Shown: one piece after another, positions 1 through 10,150 of the stretch | Position numbering within the stretch: position 1 is the stretch's first letter | Layout of the letters: each line of letters begins with the position of its first letter | Assembly: GCA_015345905.1 (NCBI GenBank) | Contig: JADDTR010000022.1 | Location: forward strand, 407,542-471,541 | DNA: 64,000 bases | Reading direction: 5' to 3' | From: Aotearoamyces nothofagi | Taxonomy: Eukaryota > Ascomycota > Leotiomycetes > Leotiales > Tympanidaceae | The notes under the pieces: generated by a model | What the model was told of the DNA's origin: nothing | Databases searched by the model: none | The model's input: the letters and a program-made list of their open reading frames with translations, nothing else | Position numbers and translations under genes: made by a program

Positions 1-110
1 TCTTGCACTGCTGACAAAGCCTCCAATATTGTGTGTAAAGTAGTTACAGCGGTGGTATGTCTGTATGTGTTATGCGAAAGACCGGATGGTTGGAGCGGTA
101 TGTAGGGTGT

Positions 111-975
111 CTAGTCCAACCCGACATGTGGCAATCCGCTGTCTGAGCCCGGCCCAGCGCCGAATGAACCGACATGAAGGCTTGGGTCAGAAGCAATCAT
201 TTCTGCGAGGATATCAAGGACAGGCTACAGAGATAAGTGGTTAGCCTTGTCATAGTAGACAAGCTCATTTGGGTGAGCATACCTTCGGGACTGTCTTATC
301 ATAGATTGAAATGAGGTCTGACGGTTGAGGATAAACCTTGAGTGCTTTGTAGAAGCATAACGCTGCTTCAACATTGTCGGTTCCTATATTAGGTCTATCA
401 GCAAGTCCTCCAAAAAGGTCTCAGCGATCCGGATCGAAGATGACGCCTAGCAGGACGGCATCAAGAGGTAAAGATATATGAAACGTAGCATTGCATAAGG
501 AGTGACAAAACTGCTAATTCACAATCCCGAGTACAAGGGAGGCTCGTGGATTGACGAAAGTTGACCCGGTGGTACCGGGTGCCAGAACAAAGGGCTTGAA
601 TTGACATACCCTCTTGACTGAGTTGTTCTCCTCGGGCAACCTCATTCATGAAGTATGCCTCCTTCTCCTCAACATCAGTTGGAAACCCTTCTTCTTTCGC
701 TTCTTGGACAGCTGCCTTCAGAGCTTCCCTTTGTTTGCTTGTATGTGCTTCAGCCTCCTCTTTCGCCGCTCTTGCCTGTCTCCGCGATTCGCGCTTCAAT
801 TGCTTCCGGAAATTTGGGTCTGTTCTTCGCCGATGATCAAAATATACAGCATATGCTATTCGAAAGACTTATCAGTGGTGCCTCCAAAATGTTCGAGAGT
901 ATTAGGGGACGTACCAACCAGACCCGTTGCGATTGTACCCACCGTGGCGGCGACAATAGTGGAAGTTTGCACCAT
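111..975 (-). CDS. TOM20: Mitochondrial import receptor subunit Tom20
   Basis: Tom20 is an outer-membrane receptor that recognises mitochondrial presequences and passes precursors to the TOM channel. I read four exons on the minus strand: 915-975, 610-855, 283-383 and 111-224, all with GT..AG borders and consistent phase, giving 173 aa. The N-terminus ([20 protein letters not shown], then AYAVYF) is the single membrane anchor. It is followed by the basic FDHRRRTDP segment, a charged helical stretch ([17 protein letters not shown]), the conserved [20 protein letters not shown] motif and the TPR-like region ([17 protein letters not shown]). The length fits fungal Tom20 (about 170-190 aa). The second intron (384-609, 226 nt) is longer than most here. 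It is divergent from EXO84 across 377 bp. Identification is secure; exon borders are read by eye. Confidence 0.93.
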
Positions 976-1352
976 CCTCAATTATTCTATTCGGTAATTT
1001 GAGATATTTGGATTAGAACGAGTATGGCAGCTAAGTTTCGAGGTCGTCGTGGCACCTATTGATAAATAATTCATAAGAACAATGATCGATGATCCCAAGG
1101 CACGAGAACAATTTCCCGCGAACCTTACATTCAAGGCAAGGAGCTACGCAAGACAAAATAAAGGACAAGGGGTAAGCTCTTTAAGCGTGGAACACGTTCA
1201 GTAAAGGCCGCCGTACAGGAGGTGCTTTTAGTAGCTAGCACACTTTGTTCTAAGCTCCGGGTATATTCCATAGTCACGATTGGAATACAACACCCAAACA
1301 ACTCGTTCGGCATTTACTGTTCTCAGCCTGACCATCAGAAGCATTCATAAAT
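976..1352. promoter_or_regulatory. Shared TOM20/EXO84 divergent intergenic region
   Basis: This 377-bp interval lies between the start codons of two divergent genes and must hold both promoters and both 5' leaders. I see no further coding signal, no strong TATA box and no repeat in it. Confidence 0.5.
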
Positions 1353-3665
1353 ATGTCTGAGGAGAGGAGCAAGGGAATTTCCCTACGGACGAAACGGAAA
1401 GGACGTCCTCCAATAAGTGCGCCGAAACAAATATCAGGACCAATTCAGCAGACCGGCGACGTCCCCCGCAGTATAAGTGCAAAGGCAACCTCAGATATAC
1501 CGCAGCAACGGCCAGTAGCTGGTGGGAAGGTTAGTTATTTAAATCCCGAATTATTGTCCATCGTCATCATGTTTAGAAATTAATATATTCTTCCTCCAGA
1601 CTTCAGATCTCGTCAAGCGTCGATATTCGACTCGGTTTACAAACCTACCTTCGGATTTCGACGCGACTGCTATTCCAGTACCATCTGTGCCATCACTTCC
1701 AGGACAGTATGCTACAACAGGAATTCAAGGTCAAGGGAAATCGTCTGCAAGAGGGCCAGGATTGGCAGTCGATATCAACGCTCTTCGAGACCCCAGCCTA
1801 CGGCCAGAGCAATGTTAGTTTCTGGTTTCTTTAGGCAATTTGCGTGGCATCTTTACCTACTCTAAACTCTTTTCAATTATAGGATAAGTGCTTACTACTA
1901 TGAACAGATGTTGCTAGTATTCTAAGTGATGCCTCAGAGCAGGATATTATTGAGTACCAGCAGAACTTAAAAAAGATGCGCAATCGAACATCGACTGATT
2001 TGCAGCAAAACGTTTATCAAAATCGAACCCAATTCATCAAGATCAGTAAGGAGGCCGAGAAGCTGAAAGGAGAGATGAGGGCATTGCGGAATTTGATGTC
2101 GGAGCTTAAGAGTAATACTACTGCCCTGAGAGTTGCTTCGACCAATGCTAGTGTAGAGGCAACGGGATTCGACGAGACATTCTCACCAGCCTTAAGCAAA
2201 AGGGATAAGCGGAGTTCTGTAGCAGACCGTACTGCTCTGTGGAACTCGCAGCTCCAAGTATGTCAATTCTTGCCCTCGTCAATCCTAGATCCTCGAAAAC
2301 GGTTGATCTCAATAAGCTAATGATCCGTAGGCATTGTGGAAAAGCGTCGAGGGCTCACAGAAATTTTTACCTGCTGCGCCAGGTCGCCATGTAGTCCAGA
2401 ATGCAGGCCTTTGGGTTGAACTAGACAACGCGACTTGGAAGCCGCGAAGAGCCATGCAGATTATTTTACTCAATGATCACTTGCTTGTAGCGTCAAGGAA
2501 AAAGCGCAGAATGGAGGGAGTAAATGGAGCTGATTCCCGACAGGCACCTTCCAAACTTGTTGCCGATCGATGCTGGCCACTGATAGATATTGAAATGGTT
2601 GATCTAGCCGGAGCAAACGAGGCAACAAGCTCGCGGAATAAGGTTGCAGATGCTATCATGATTAGAGGAGTCGGGCAAGAATCATTTACCTATCGTACGG
2701 ACAAGTCAGATGGTAACGAGAAGGCCTCCCTACTTTTAAACTTCAGGAAGGCTGTTGAAGAACTGCGTAAAGGACTACGGTCAGAGATCGAGACCAGCAA
2801 CAAAGCCAAGGAGGCCATAAACTATTTTGCATCCCGCGACCCAGGCTTATTAAAGAAGGCCGATCTCCTAGAGACGTTGTCTGATATCAAGGATCGTCCC
2901 AACATGCTTATTGAAGTTGATGGCAAGCAGCAGAATCTTCGATGGGTCGAAAGTCAGGTCGATGAGCTTGACATTGATATTGCCCTTCAGCGCTTCGATG
3001 CTGCTGTCAACCGGGTTGAGAAGCTCAATTCGTTGACGAAGGGGCTGAGGAGCAATGCCGTAGCACAAGACTTCATCGGTTTCAAGGCCGAGGAAAGGGC
3101 AGGCAAGCTTGCAGGCCTGATCACGCGTGAGCTTGTCGATACTCATAACGATTTAAAGAAGACTAGAAGGAATGTCAGTTGGCTCGCTCGACTTGGATTT
3201 GAGGACCGCGCACGCGAGGCATATCTGGAAGCTCGTAGTCAAACAATACAGAAACGATCGAGGTGAGCTTTAAAATAGAAGATGATCTTATTTTATCGTA
3301 ATTAACAGTGGTACAGGCAATGCATATTCGAAGGCAACCTCCACCAGTACATCTGGGAGGTATCCTTTGTATACTTTACAATCATCAAGAATACTGTCTC
3401 TAACTTCCAGGCGTGCTTTCCACCACTAACGATGAGTGCTTGCGTAAAGTGGGCTAAAGAGCAGGTAGATGCCTTCAACATTATATTGGCCCGACAACTG
3501 AGCAGTGCTGAACGTGGTGGTCCGGTTTGGACCGAATGTATGAACCAGGCTAAGGAACACGCCAAGATGTTATCTGATGTTGGGTTAGACTTCAAGAATC
3601 TTATTGGTATTAATGTTCAGAGGCCTACATCCGAAGGGCAGGCAGTGGGACTTGGACTTTTATAG
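1353..3665 (+). CDS. EXO84: Exocyst complex component Exo84
   Basis: Exo84 is a subunit of the exocyst, which tethers secretory vesicles to the plasma membrane at sites of polarised growth. Five exons (1353-1529, 1600-1813, 1908-2257, 2331-3262, 3317-3665) join in phase to 673 aa. The order matches the family. A low-complexity N-terminus comes first. A coiled-coil Vps51/Exo84 segment follows at about residues 150-235 (IIEYQQNLKKMRNRTSTDLQ onward). A PH-like domain lies at about 265-400 (GLWVELDNATW, IILLNDHLLVASRKK). The helical C-terminal Exo84 repeat domain contains FDAAVNRVEKLNSL, FEGNLHQYIWEVSFVYFTII and MSACVKWAKEQVDAFN. The acceptor at 3316/3317 was chosen over one at 3308/3309 because only it keeps the conserved QCIFEGNLHQYIWE reading. 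The start is the first in-frame ATG. The length is normal. Confidence 0.93.
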
Positions 3666-4043
3666 ATAGCAATATCAAAATAGGAAAAAGGAAATTCCAT
3701 CAATTATTCAAAGTGAATAAGAACATCCTCAAATGATATCCTCAAACATTTTGTAGCGTCGCGATATCGTTTAAGCGAGCTTTGGAACCCACGCCTTTAA
3801 GCATGTCAAGCCAAAACATACTGCTAACAATCCAACTAAATCATCGCCGATAGCCCACTGAAGCTAATTGCTGAAGTAATACCTCCTCGGAGATACATTT
3901 AGACACTCATATTGGCCTCACGTGTCGATAAACTATCCTCAGGGTGTCACAGCGCGTCCGTGTCGTCACTTGAGCTTCGCCCTCCCTCCCTGGTCACTAC
4001 CAAGCTTCGATAGAAGCCAGTACACAGACGAAGAGGAGACAAG
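3666..4043. other. Intergenic, EXO84 3' end to PP2A start
   Basis: This 378-bp stretch holds the EXO84 3' untranslated region and the PP2A promoter. No further gene, repeat or RNA signature was seen. Confidence 0.4.
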
Positions 4044-5387
<1,344 letters not shown>

Positions 5388-5765
5388 TTTATAATCTCAT
5401 GACATGAGTAACCAGAACGGCAGCCTTGCTTACAAGACGTCATGTGAGGGATGAATTTGTATCCAAAACTGGTGCCTTTCTTTGGAGACTTTGCATGTTG
5501 CCTCCGGCCTATTGAAGGTTTATAGGCGCACGGAATGCATCAAGAGTTAATGTTCAGCACGTCCCAATGCTTCTAGAAATGCATTAGAATCATTTTGTGC
5601 AGCACGAAAGGTGTGGCTTATGCAACTGTGATGCTGATATGTATGTGCATTAATATATAACAATATGTCGTCTAGCAAGTCTATTTGCAGTGCCCTAGAA
5701 CTCCCAACAAGGTCGCTAATATCTAACAAGTATGCATGCATGCATCCACCCTTTTCCCAGGATCC
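5388..5765. other. Convergent 3' intergenic region
   Basis: This interval separates the 3' ends of the PP2A gene and the DUF3112 gene, so it should contain two facing 3' untranslated regions. It is AT-rich and shows no further gene. Confidence 0.4.
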
Positions 5766-7137
5766 TTATGCTGCGCGTACAACAGGAGTTGCATCAATCC
5801 CGCTGTCCAATTCCTCTTCCGCTCTCTTCTCCCACGCCGTAGAAGCACTCGCACTTAAATCCTCCACTGGGTTGTCATCCAAGAACTCGTCTTCGGTGGT
5901 AAACCTGCCCTCGGGCTTCAAGGCACCAGCAGCATAATCACCGGCAGCATTACTGCCGTTGGGAACGTGAAACCGGCGATCAACGCGCGCAATGATGTAC
6001 ATATAGATGACAATGATCTCGACGACAAAGTCGAAGCAGTAGAAGCAGGCCTTGCTGTGGTACCAGGCTGGGTCGGTGGCGAGCCGCGGCTTGTAGGCCG
6101 TCCCGGCACGAAAGGCGGCGCCGAGAGTGATGAGGAGACTGGAGGCGACGAGGATGCGCAGCTTGTTCCTGAAGCGTCCGCTGCCGAACTTCTCGACGCG
6201 GCGGCTGAGGCGGCGGGGGATGAGGGTGGAGAGGGTGATCATGATGACGGGGGCGAAGGCGGAGAAGGCGAAGTAGGTCGAGCCCACGAGCTGGATGTCG
6301 TGGTCGATGCGGTGGATGTTGGTGTCCAGAGTATATGACTGCTGGACGATCGAGGTGATCAGAGCAGCAAGCATGAGGACGATGGAGACGAGGTAGAGGA
6401 TGAAGACTGCATTCGTGAGCTTGTGCCAGCCGATTTTCGGATGCTGGGCGCGGAGGATGCGAAGGGTGAAGATGATGTTCACAAGGATTATGATGATGAC
6501 GCCGGCGTTGACGAAGATCTGGGCGGCGATGGCGACGCGGTTGTTGGAGGGGTGGCTGGCCCATACTATTCGCATGACCATGGTTACTATCCGAGCCATA
6601 CAGAAACCAAACAGAGCGCCTGATGCGAGGAATTTGTGGGATCGCCGCAGGTTCACTTGGAGGATGGTCATGTTGCAGACTGCTCCACCAAGATAGAGGG
6701 AGAGGAAGATGGCTGAGATAACATCATCGGGGACATGTTTGGGGAGACCGCCCATGGCGGCCATCGTGGACTGGTAGGGGGGGCCAGAGGATGACTAGAG
6801 AGTGGTTAGTGTGGTATTCATGAATTTGAAGTGATGATTCAGAGATATAAATGATGTGCCCATGGGAAATAGCATCTCATTATTGCTGCTATGTGTGAAG
6901 CCAGAGGAAGAGCCAAGCCATGGATAATCTTCGCAGTTCTCGAGATATGGCCCGAGATTTTGAATGGATGGTCGCATTAAAAATATGAGAAACCACAGCG
7001 CATGTAAGTGACATTGGTGTCTCCTTTGGCGCATGGACATACAATTTGGCTCTGCGCGTCGAAACTGGAAGAGATCCCCCCCGACGCAGTAAGAGAGTGA
7101 GAAAGGAGATAGTACATACCTCAGATGACGACACCAT
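5766..7137 (-). CDS. DUF3112 seven-helix membrane protein
   Basis: This is a fungal multi-span membrane protein of the DUF3112 type, sometimes loosely labelled GPCR-like; its function is not known. The main exon (5766-6794) has about seven hydrophobic segments between roughly residues 20 and 275 (for example ISAIFLSLYLGGAVC, FVNAGVIIIILVNIIF, VFILYLVSIVLMLAALI, VVEIIVIYMYIIA). Basic loops and a soluble acidic tail of about 60 residues follow. An ATG lies at 6764 in the main exon. The frame upstream of it is open and ends at an excellent acceptor (branch CTAAC, then CTCTAG), and a short exon at 7120-7137 (MVSSSE, donor GTATGT) joins in phase. I therefore prefer a 348-aa model with a 325-nt intron; the 332-aa version from 6764 remains possible. 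It is divergent from the FAR1-domain gene. Confidence 0.78.
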
Positions 7138-8250
7138 GGTGTTGGAAGAGTGTTATTTGCCAACAGTCGTCGAAGGTTGAGAAGGGGGAAAAAACAGACA
7201 GAACTTCCTCTAGCCGTGATATTGGCCCTTGTCATGGACTTTATTTTTTATCGCCGGTGTTTCTAGGGTTGGAGACAAGCTAAGGCGGTAGGCAAAGTAA
7301 ACAGTACCAGCACTAAGCAGCGTATTTGTCGCTGCGACGCTGCACAATATGAAGCCGCGCGTGGAGTAGTCGAGGACAGGGAGGGAAGTGATGTCTGGAG
7401 AAGACAGGATGTAACGGCAAGGTAGAGAGGTCTCAGGACGACGGTCGAGCGTCGAGCGTCGACGTTTTGGCCACAGGTCGGCAGGCGCTGCAGCTTTATA
7501 TACAAGCCTGCAGGCGGCAGGCATGGCTTCGCAGAGAGACGGCGGCAGACCGACGCCGCCTGTCTAGGCTGGGCTAGGACGGGATAGGAGAGGGAGAGGG
7601 AGTAGAGGTCGCCTAGCCCAGGCCCCAAGCAGCGGCGCAGAGGGTCTTGGAGTCGAGATGTCGAGATATCGAGGAGTGCGTGCGTCCCGTCAGCACGGCC
7701 GAGAGACCCTGCAGGGCCCCAAAACTCCCCAAACTCGCACGCGGGCCTGAAGGAAACGACGCCTGGGCGGGGCGCGACAGCTTAACTCCGGAGCCATTGC
7801 AGTCAGTCCAGAGCCACCGCACCGCGCCCGACTGTCCGAGCCGCGGAGTGTCCACGGGGTCCAAGCTCCACGGGCCCGAATCGCACGGATTTGCCAGTTC
7901 TGGCCCGGTTTTGCCAGGTTCTGTGCGTTCTCGGCATTCCGAGCAGAAGGCCCTGGCCTGACGCGGTGCAAGTGCGAGGCCGAGGCCGAGACGGAGGGAG
8001 GCATGGGACGGCCAGCACCAGCACCGCCGTCGTCATCGTGAAATTACAAATTTACAAAATCCCAAAATCACCATTAATGGGGCTCTGGGCGGTTCAGCAC
8101 AGCAGAGGCAGAAACAAGCTTTCCCGGCCCGCCACTGCAGTAAGTTGCGGTACATCGCCCTCAGTCATCGCCAAGGCTCGGTGGACAGATAACCACCGGC
8201 GTAGGCCTGGCCTGGCATGGCCTCACTGCCCCTATGGACGGGCCAGGCTG

Positions 8251-8290
8251 TCTACGCTGTCTACGCCGTCTGCGCGGTCTGCGCGGTCTG
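8251..8290. repeat. Degenerate short tandem repeat
   Basis: This stretch is made of near-copies of a 9-bp unit of the form GTCTACGCT/GTCTGCGCG, about four copies. It lies in the non-coding region upstream of the FAR1-domain gene. Confidence 0.7.
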
Positions 8291-8337
8291 CTCTGAAGCC
8301 CTGGGAGAAGGGATTTGCAGTGTTTCTACAGCGCGTC

Positions 8338-8386
8338 TTGCAGTGCTCTGCAGTGCTCTGCAGTGCTCTGCAGTGCTTTGCAGCGC
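8338..8386. repeat. 10-bp tandem repeat (GCAGTGCTCT unit)
   Basis: A 10-bp unit GCAGTGCTCT is repeated about four times, with the last copies diverged (TTGCAGCGCT). It sits about 250 bp upstream of the FAR1-domain gene start. Confidence 0.8.
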
Positions 8387-8407
8387 TGACAGCCAGCAGG
8401 TGTGGCA

Positions 8408-8445
8408 ATCGCTACTGACGATTCTGACGATTCGTCAGTAGCGAT
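8408..8445. repeat. Perfect inverted repeat (14-bp arms, 10-nt loop)
   Basis: The left arm ATCGCTACTGACGA (8408-8421) is the exact reverse complement of the right arm at 8432-8445, with a 10-nt spacer. It lies 183 bp before the FAR1-domain gene start, so it could be a binding site for a dimeric regulator or a hairpin in the 5' leader. Confidence 0.85.
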
Positions 8446-8627
8446 CCACTAATGCCGAGCTGTTAAAGCCGCAGCTTCGGGTGTGCGCCTTCGCTTGTTC
8501 TTGCGGGTGACCAGCGCCCGGCCACGACACACCCACACCCGCCCCTCGCCCATGCCAGCCCAGGTTGATATACACACCCCCATCCGGCATCAACCTTCGC
8601 TGAGCCTCCAGCGCCCGCCCGCCCGCC

Positions 8628-9890
8628 ATGTCTTTCGCTCTTCCTCCGGAGAGTGCAGGACTCTCCTTCTCCCAGCCAAACCCGGCCCAGAATGTGTATC
8701 CGTCGTCGTCGAGGCCGCACGCTGCTCAGCCCCACGCTGCCTCTCCATACTTCCAGTCCCGTCCGCCTCCGCACCCGCGAGACAGCAGTGCGCAGTCTGC
8801 GGACAGCTTGGCCACGTCCGTAGCAAGAGACAGTCCGTCGCCCTCGGCCCAATTGCAGGACCATAGCTACATCTACCAGCTGCAGCAAGCCTCGCAGCCT
8901 TCGGTCGTCTCCATACAGCCACGCCCCGAGCTGCAACACACCCGATCCTCAGATTCCACCCGCTATGCCTCCCATGGCCAATCCTCTATATCGACTTCGA
9001 ATGAAGGAGAATCCTCAACCCCCGAAGCACAACTCTCCTCCGAGGCCTTGGCCCAGCACATCATCGCCATGACCCCTCCTCCAGAGTCCGTATATCCAAC
9101 CTTCGAAGCCCTCCTGTCCGCTGCCAATGCCTGGGGTCTGGCGCGGGGCTATGCAATGGTCATTGGTCGCTCGAAGAAAAAGAACAAAGTCGGCCTCAAG
9201 AAAGTCCTCTTGACCTGCGACAAAGGCGGCACTTCTAAGCATACAATGCTCCCGCACGACTCACCGCTACGCAAGCGTGTCACAACGAGCAGAAAGACCG
9301 GCTGTCCGTTTGGGATCTATGCAATCGAGACTACGATGGAGTGGACGCTAAAATATCGCCCCGATCCAGCATGTTGCTTGCATAATCATGGGCCAAGCAA
9401 AGGCGCTATTGATCACCCGGCAGCCAGGAAGCTCGACGCAAGTGCTGTGGCTGCTGTTAAAGCGCTGAGAGATGCGGGTGTTAGTGCTCAGGAAACGCTG
9501 AAACAGATCCAAGCTGCGCAGCCAGGAGCGAAACTGATTGCGAGGGACGTTTACAATGCCAGAGCTGCACTGCGAAGGGAGCCAGGCCGGGGGAACCTGG
9601 ACCCGGCAGTCGTGCCCGACGCAGGACTGACGACCATCTACAAGCGAGCTTCCATGTCGGCAGAGGAGCGCTTCCGGGACGATTGCCGCATGGAAGTGTC
9701 CAAGACCAAGGAGGAGTTTGAGAAATATAAGAATGAGGCAGCAGAGGAGATCGAGGCCCTCAAGAATCGGATAAAGGAGAAGGACAAAATGATTGAGAAG
9801 TTCGAGATGTTTATTGACATCTGCAATGGCAGGGTTATGGTGCAGAGAGAACGGCTCGCGGATGATGCTACGGCGCCTAGCGGTGCATGA
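8628..9890 (+). CDS. FAR1-type zinc-finger DNA-binding domain protein
   Basis: This single-exon gene encodes 420 aa. The first 150 residues are low-complexity Ser/Pro/Gln. Residues about 154-254 look like a FAR1/WRKY-GCM1 zinc finger, with candidate ligands in LLTCDKGG, TGCPFGIYA and CCLHNHGP (C..C..H-x-H). A helical linker follows (AVKALRDAGVSAQETLKQIQ, RDVYNARAALRRE), which in my knowledge of the family resembles the segment before the catalytic domain of Mutator-like (MULE) transposases. The last 90 residues form a charged coiled coil (EEFEKYKNEAAEEIEALKNR). No DDE transposase domain is present. The most likely role is a sequence-specific regulator derived from a MULE-type protein. It starts at the first ATG and is convergent with TYW1. 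Confidence 0.8.
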   Translation: MSFALPPESAGLSFSQPNPAQNVYPSSSRPHAAQPHAASPYFQSRPPPHPRDSSAQSADSLATSVARDSPSPSAQLQDHSYIYQLQQASQPSVVSIQPRPELQHTRSSDSTRYASHGQSSISTSNEGESSTPEAQLSSEALAQHIIAMTPPPESVYPTFEALLSAANAWGLARGYAMVIGRSKKKNKVGLKKVLLTCDKGGTSKHTMLPHDSPLRKRVTTSRKTGCPFGIYAIETTMEWTLKYRPDPACCLHNHGPSKGAIDHPAARKLDASAVAAVKALRDAGVSAQETLKQIQAAQPGAKLIARDVYNARAALRREPGRGNLDPAVVPDAGLTTIYKRASMSAEERFRDDCRMEVSKTKEEFEKYKNEAAEEIEALKNRIKEKDKMIEKFEMFIDICNGRVMVQRERLADDATAPSGA

Positions 9891-10150
9891 GGTCCTAAAT
9901 GCCATATATGATGGCTTGCTTATTGATGTTTATTAGCGCATAGCGAGTGCGCAAATAATCCGGCTGGGGATTTCCATCTGCTAGCGACTGGCGTACGGAT
10001 TATGTATTTCCTGAGATATTCGCTCAACTAATGGCGAGCTACAAGTAGTATACATTGCTGCTGTTGCTTCACGGACAACATGCTTGATGATATGAACACT
10101 GTTCATCATGTCGCATACCGTTTTCGTAACTCCATGTTACCCTGCCCAGT

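Larger units (their letters stand above)
7138..8627. other. Long divergent intergenic region
   Basis: About 1.5 kb separates the DUF3112 gene from the FAR1-domain gene. The part from 7400 to 8630 is GC-rich and carries short tandem repeats and a perfect hairpin, listed separately. Open frames here run on both strands at once, as expected of GC-rich DNA, and none looks like a protein. Confidence 0.4.

Noticed and set aside
5967-6623. Glu/Asp/Gly-rich plus-strand frames and a His/Pro/Arg-rich minus-strand frame
   Set aside because: They are shadows of the DUF3112 membrane-protein gene.
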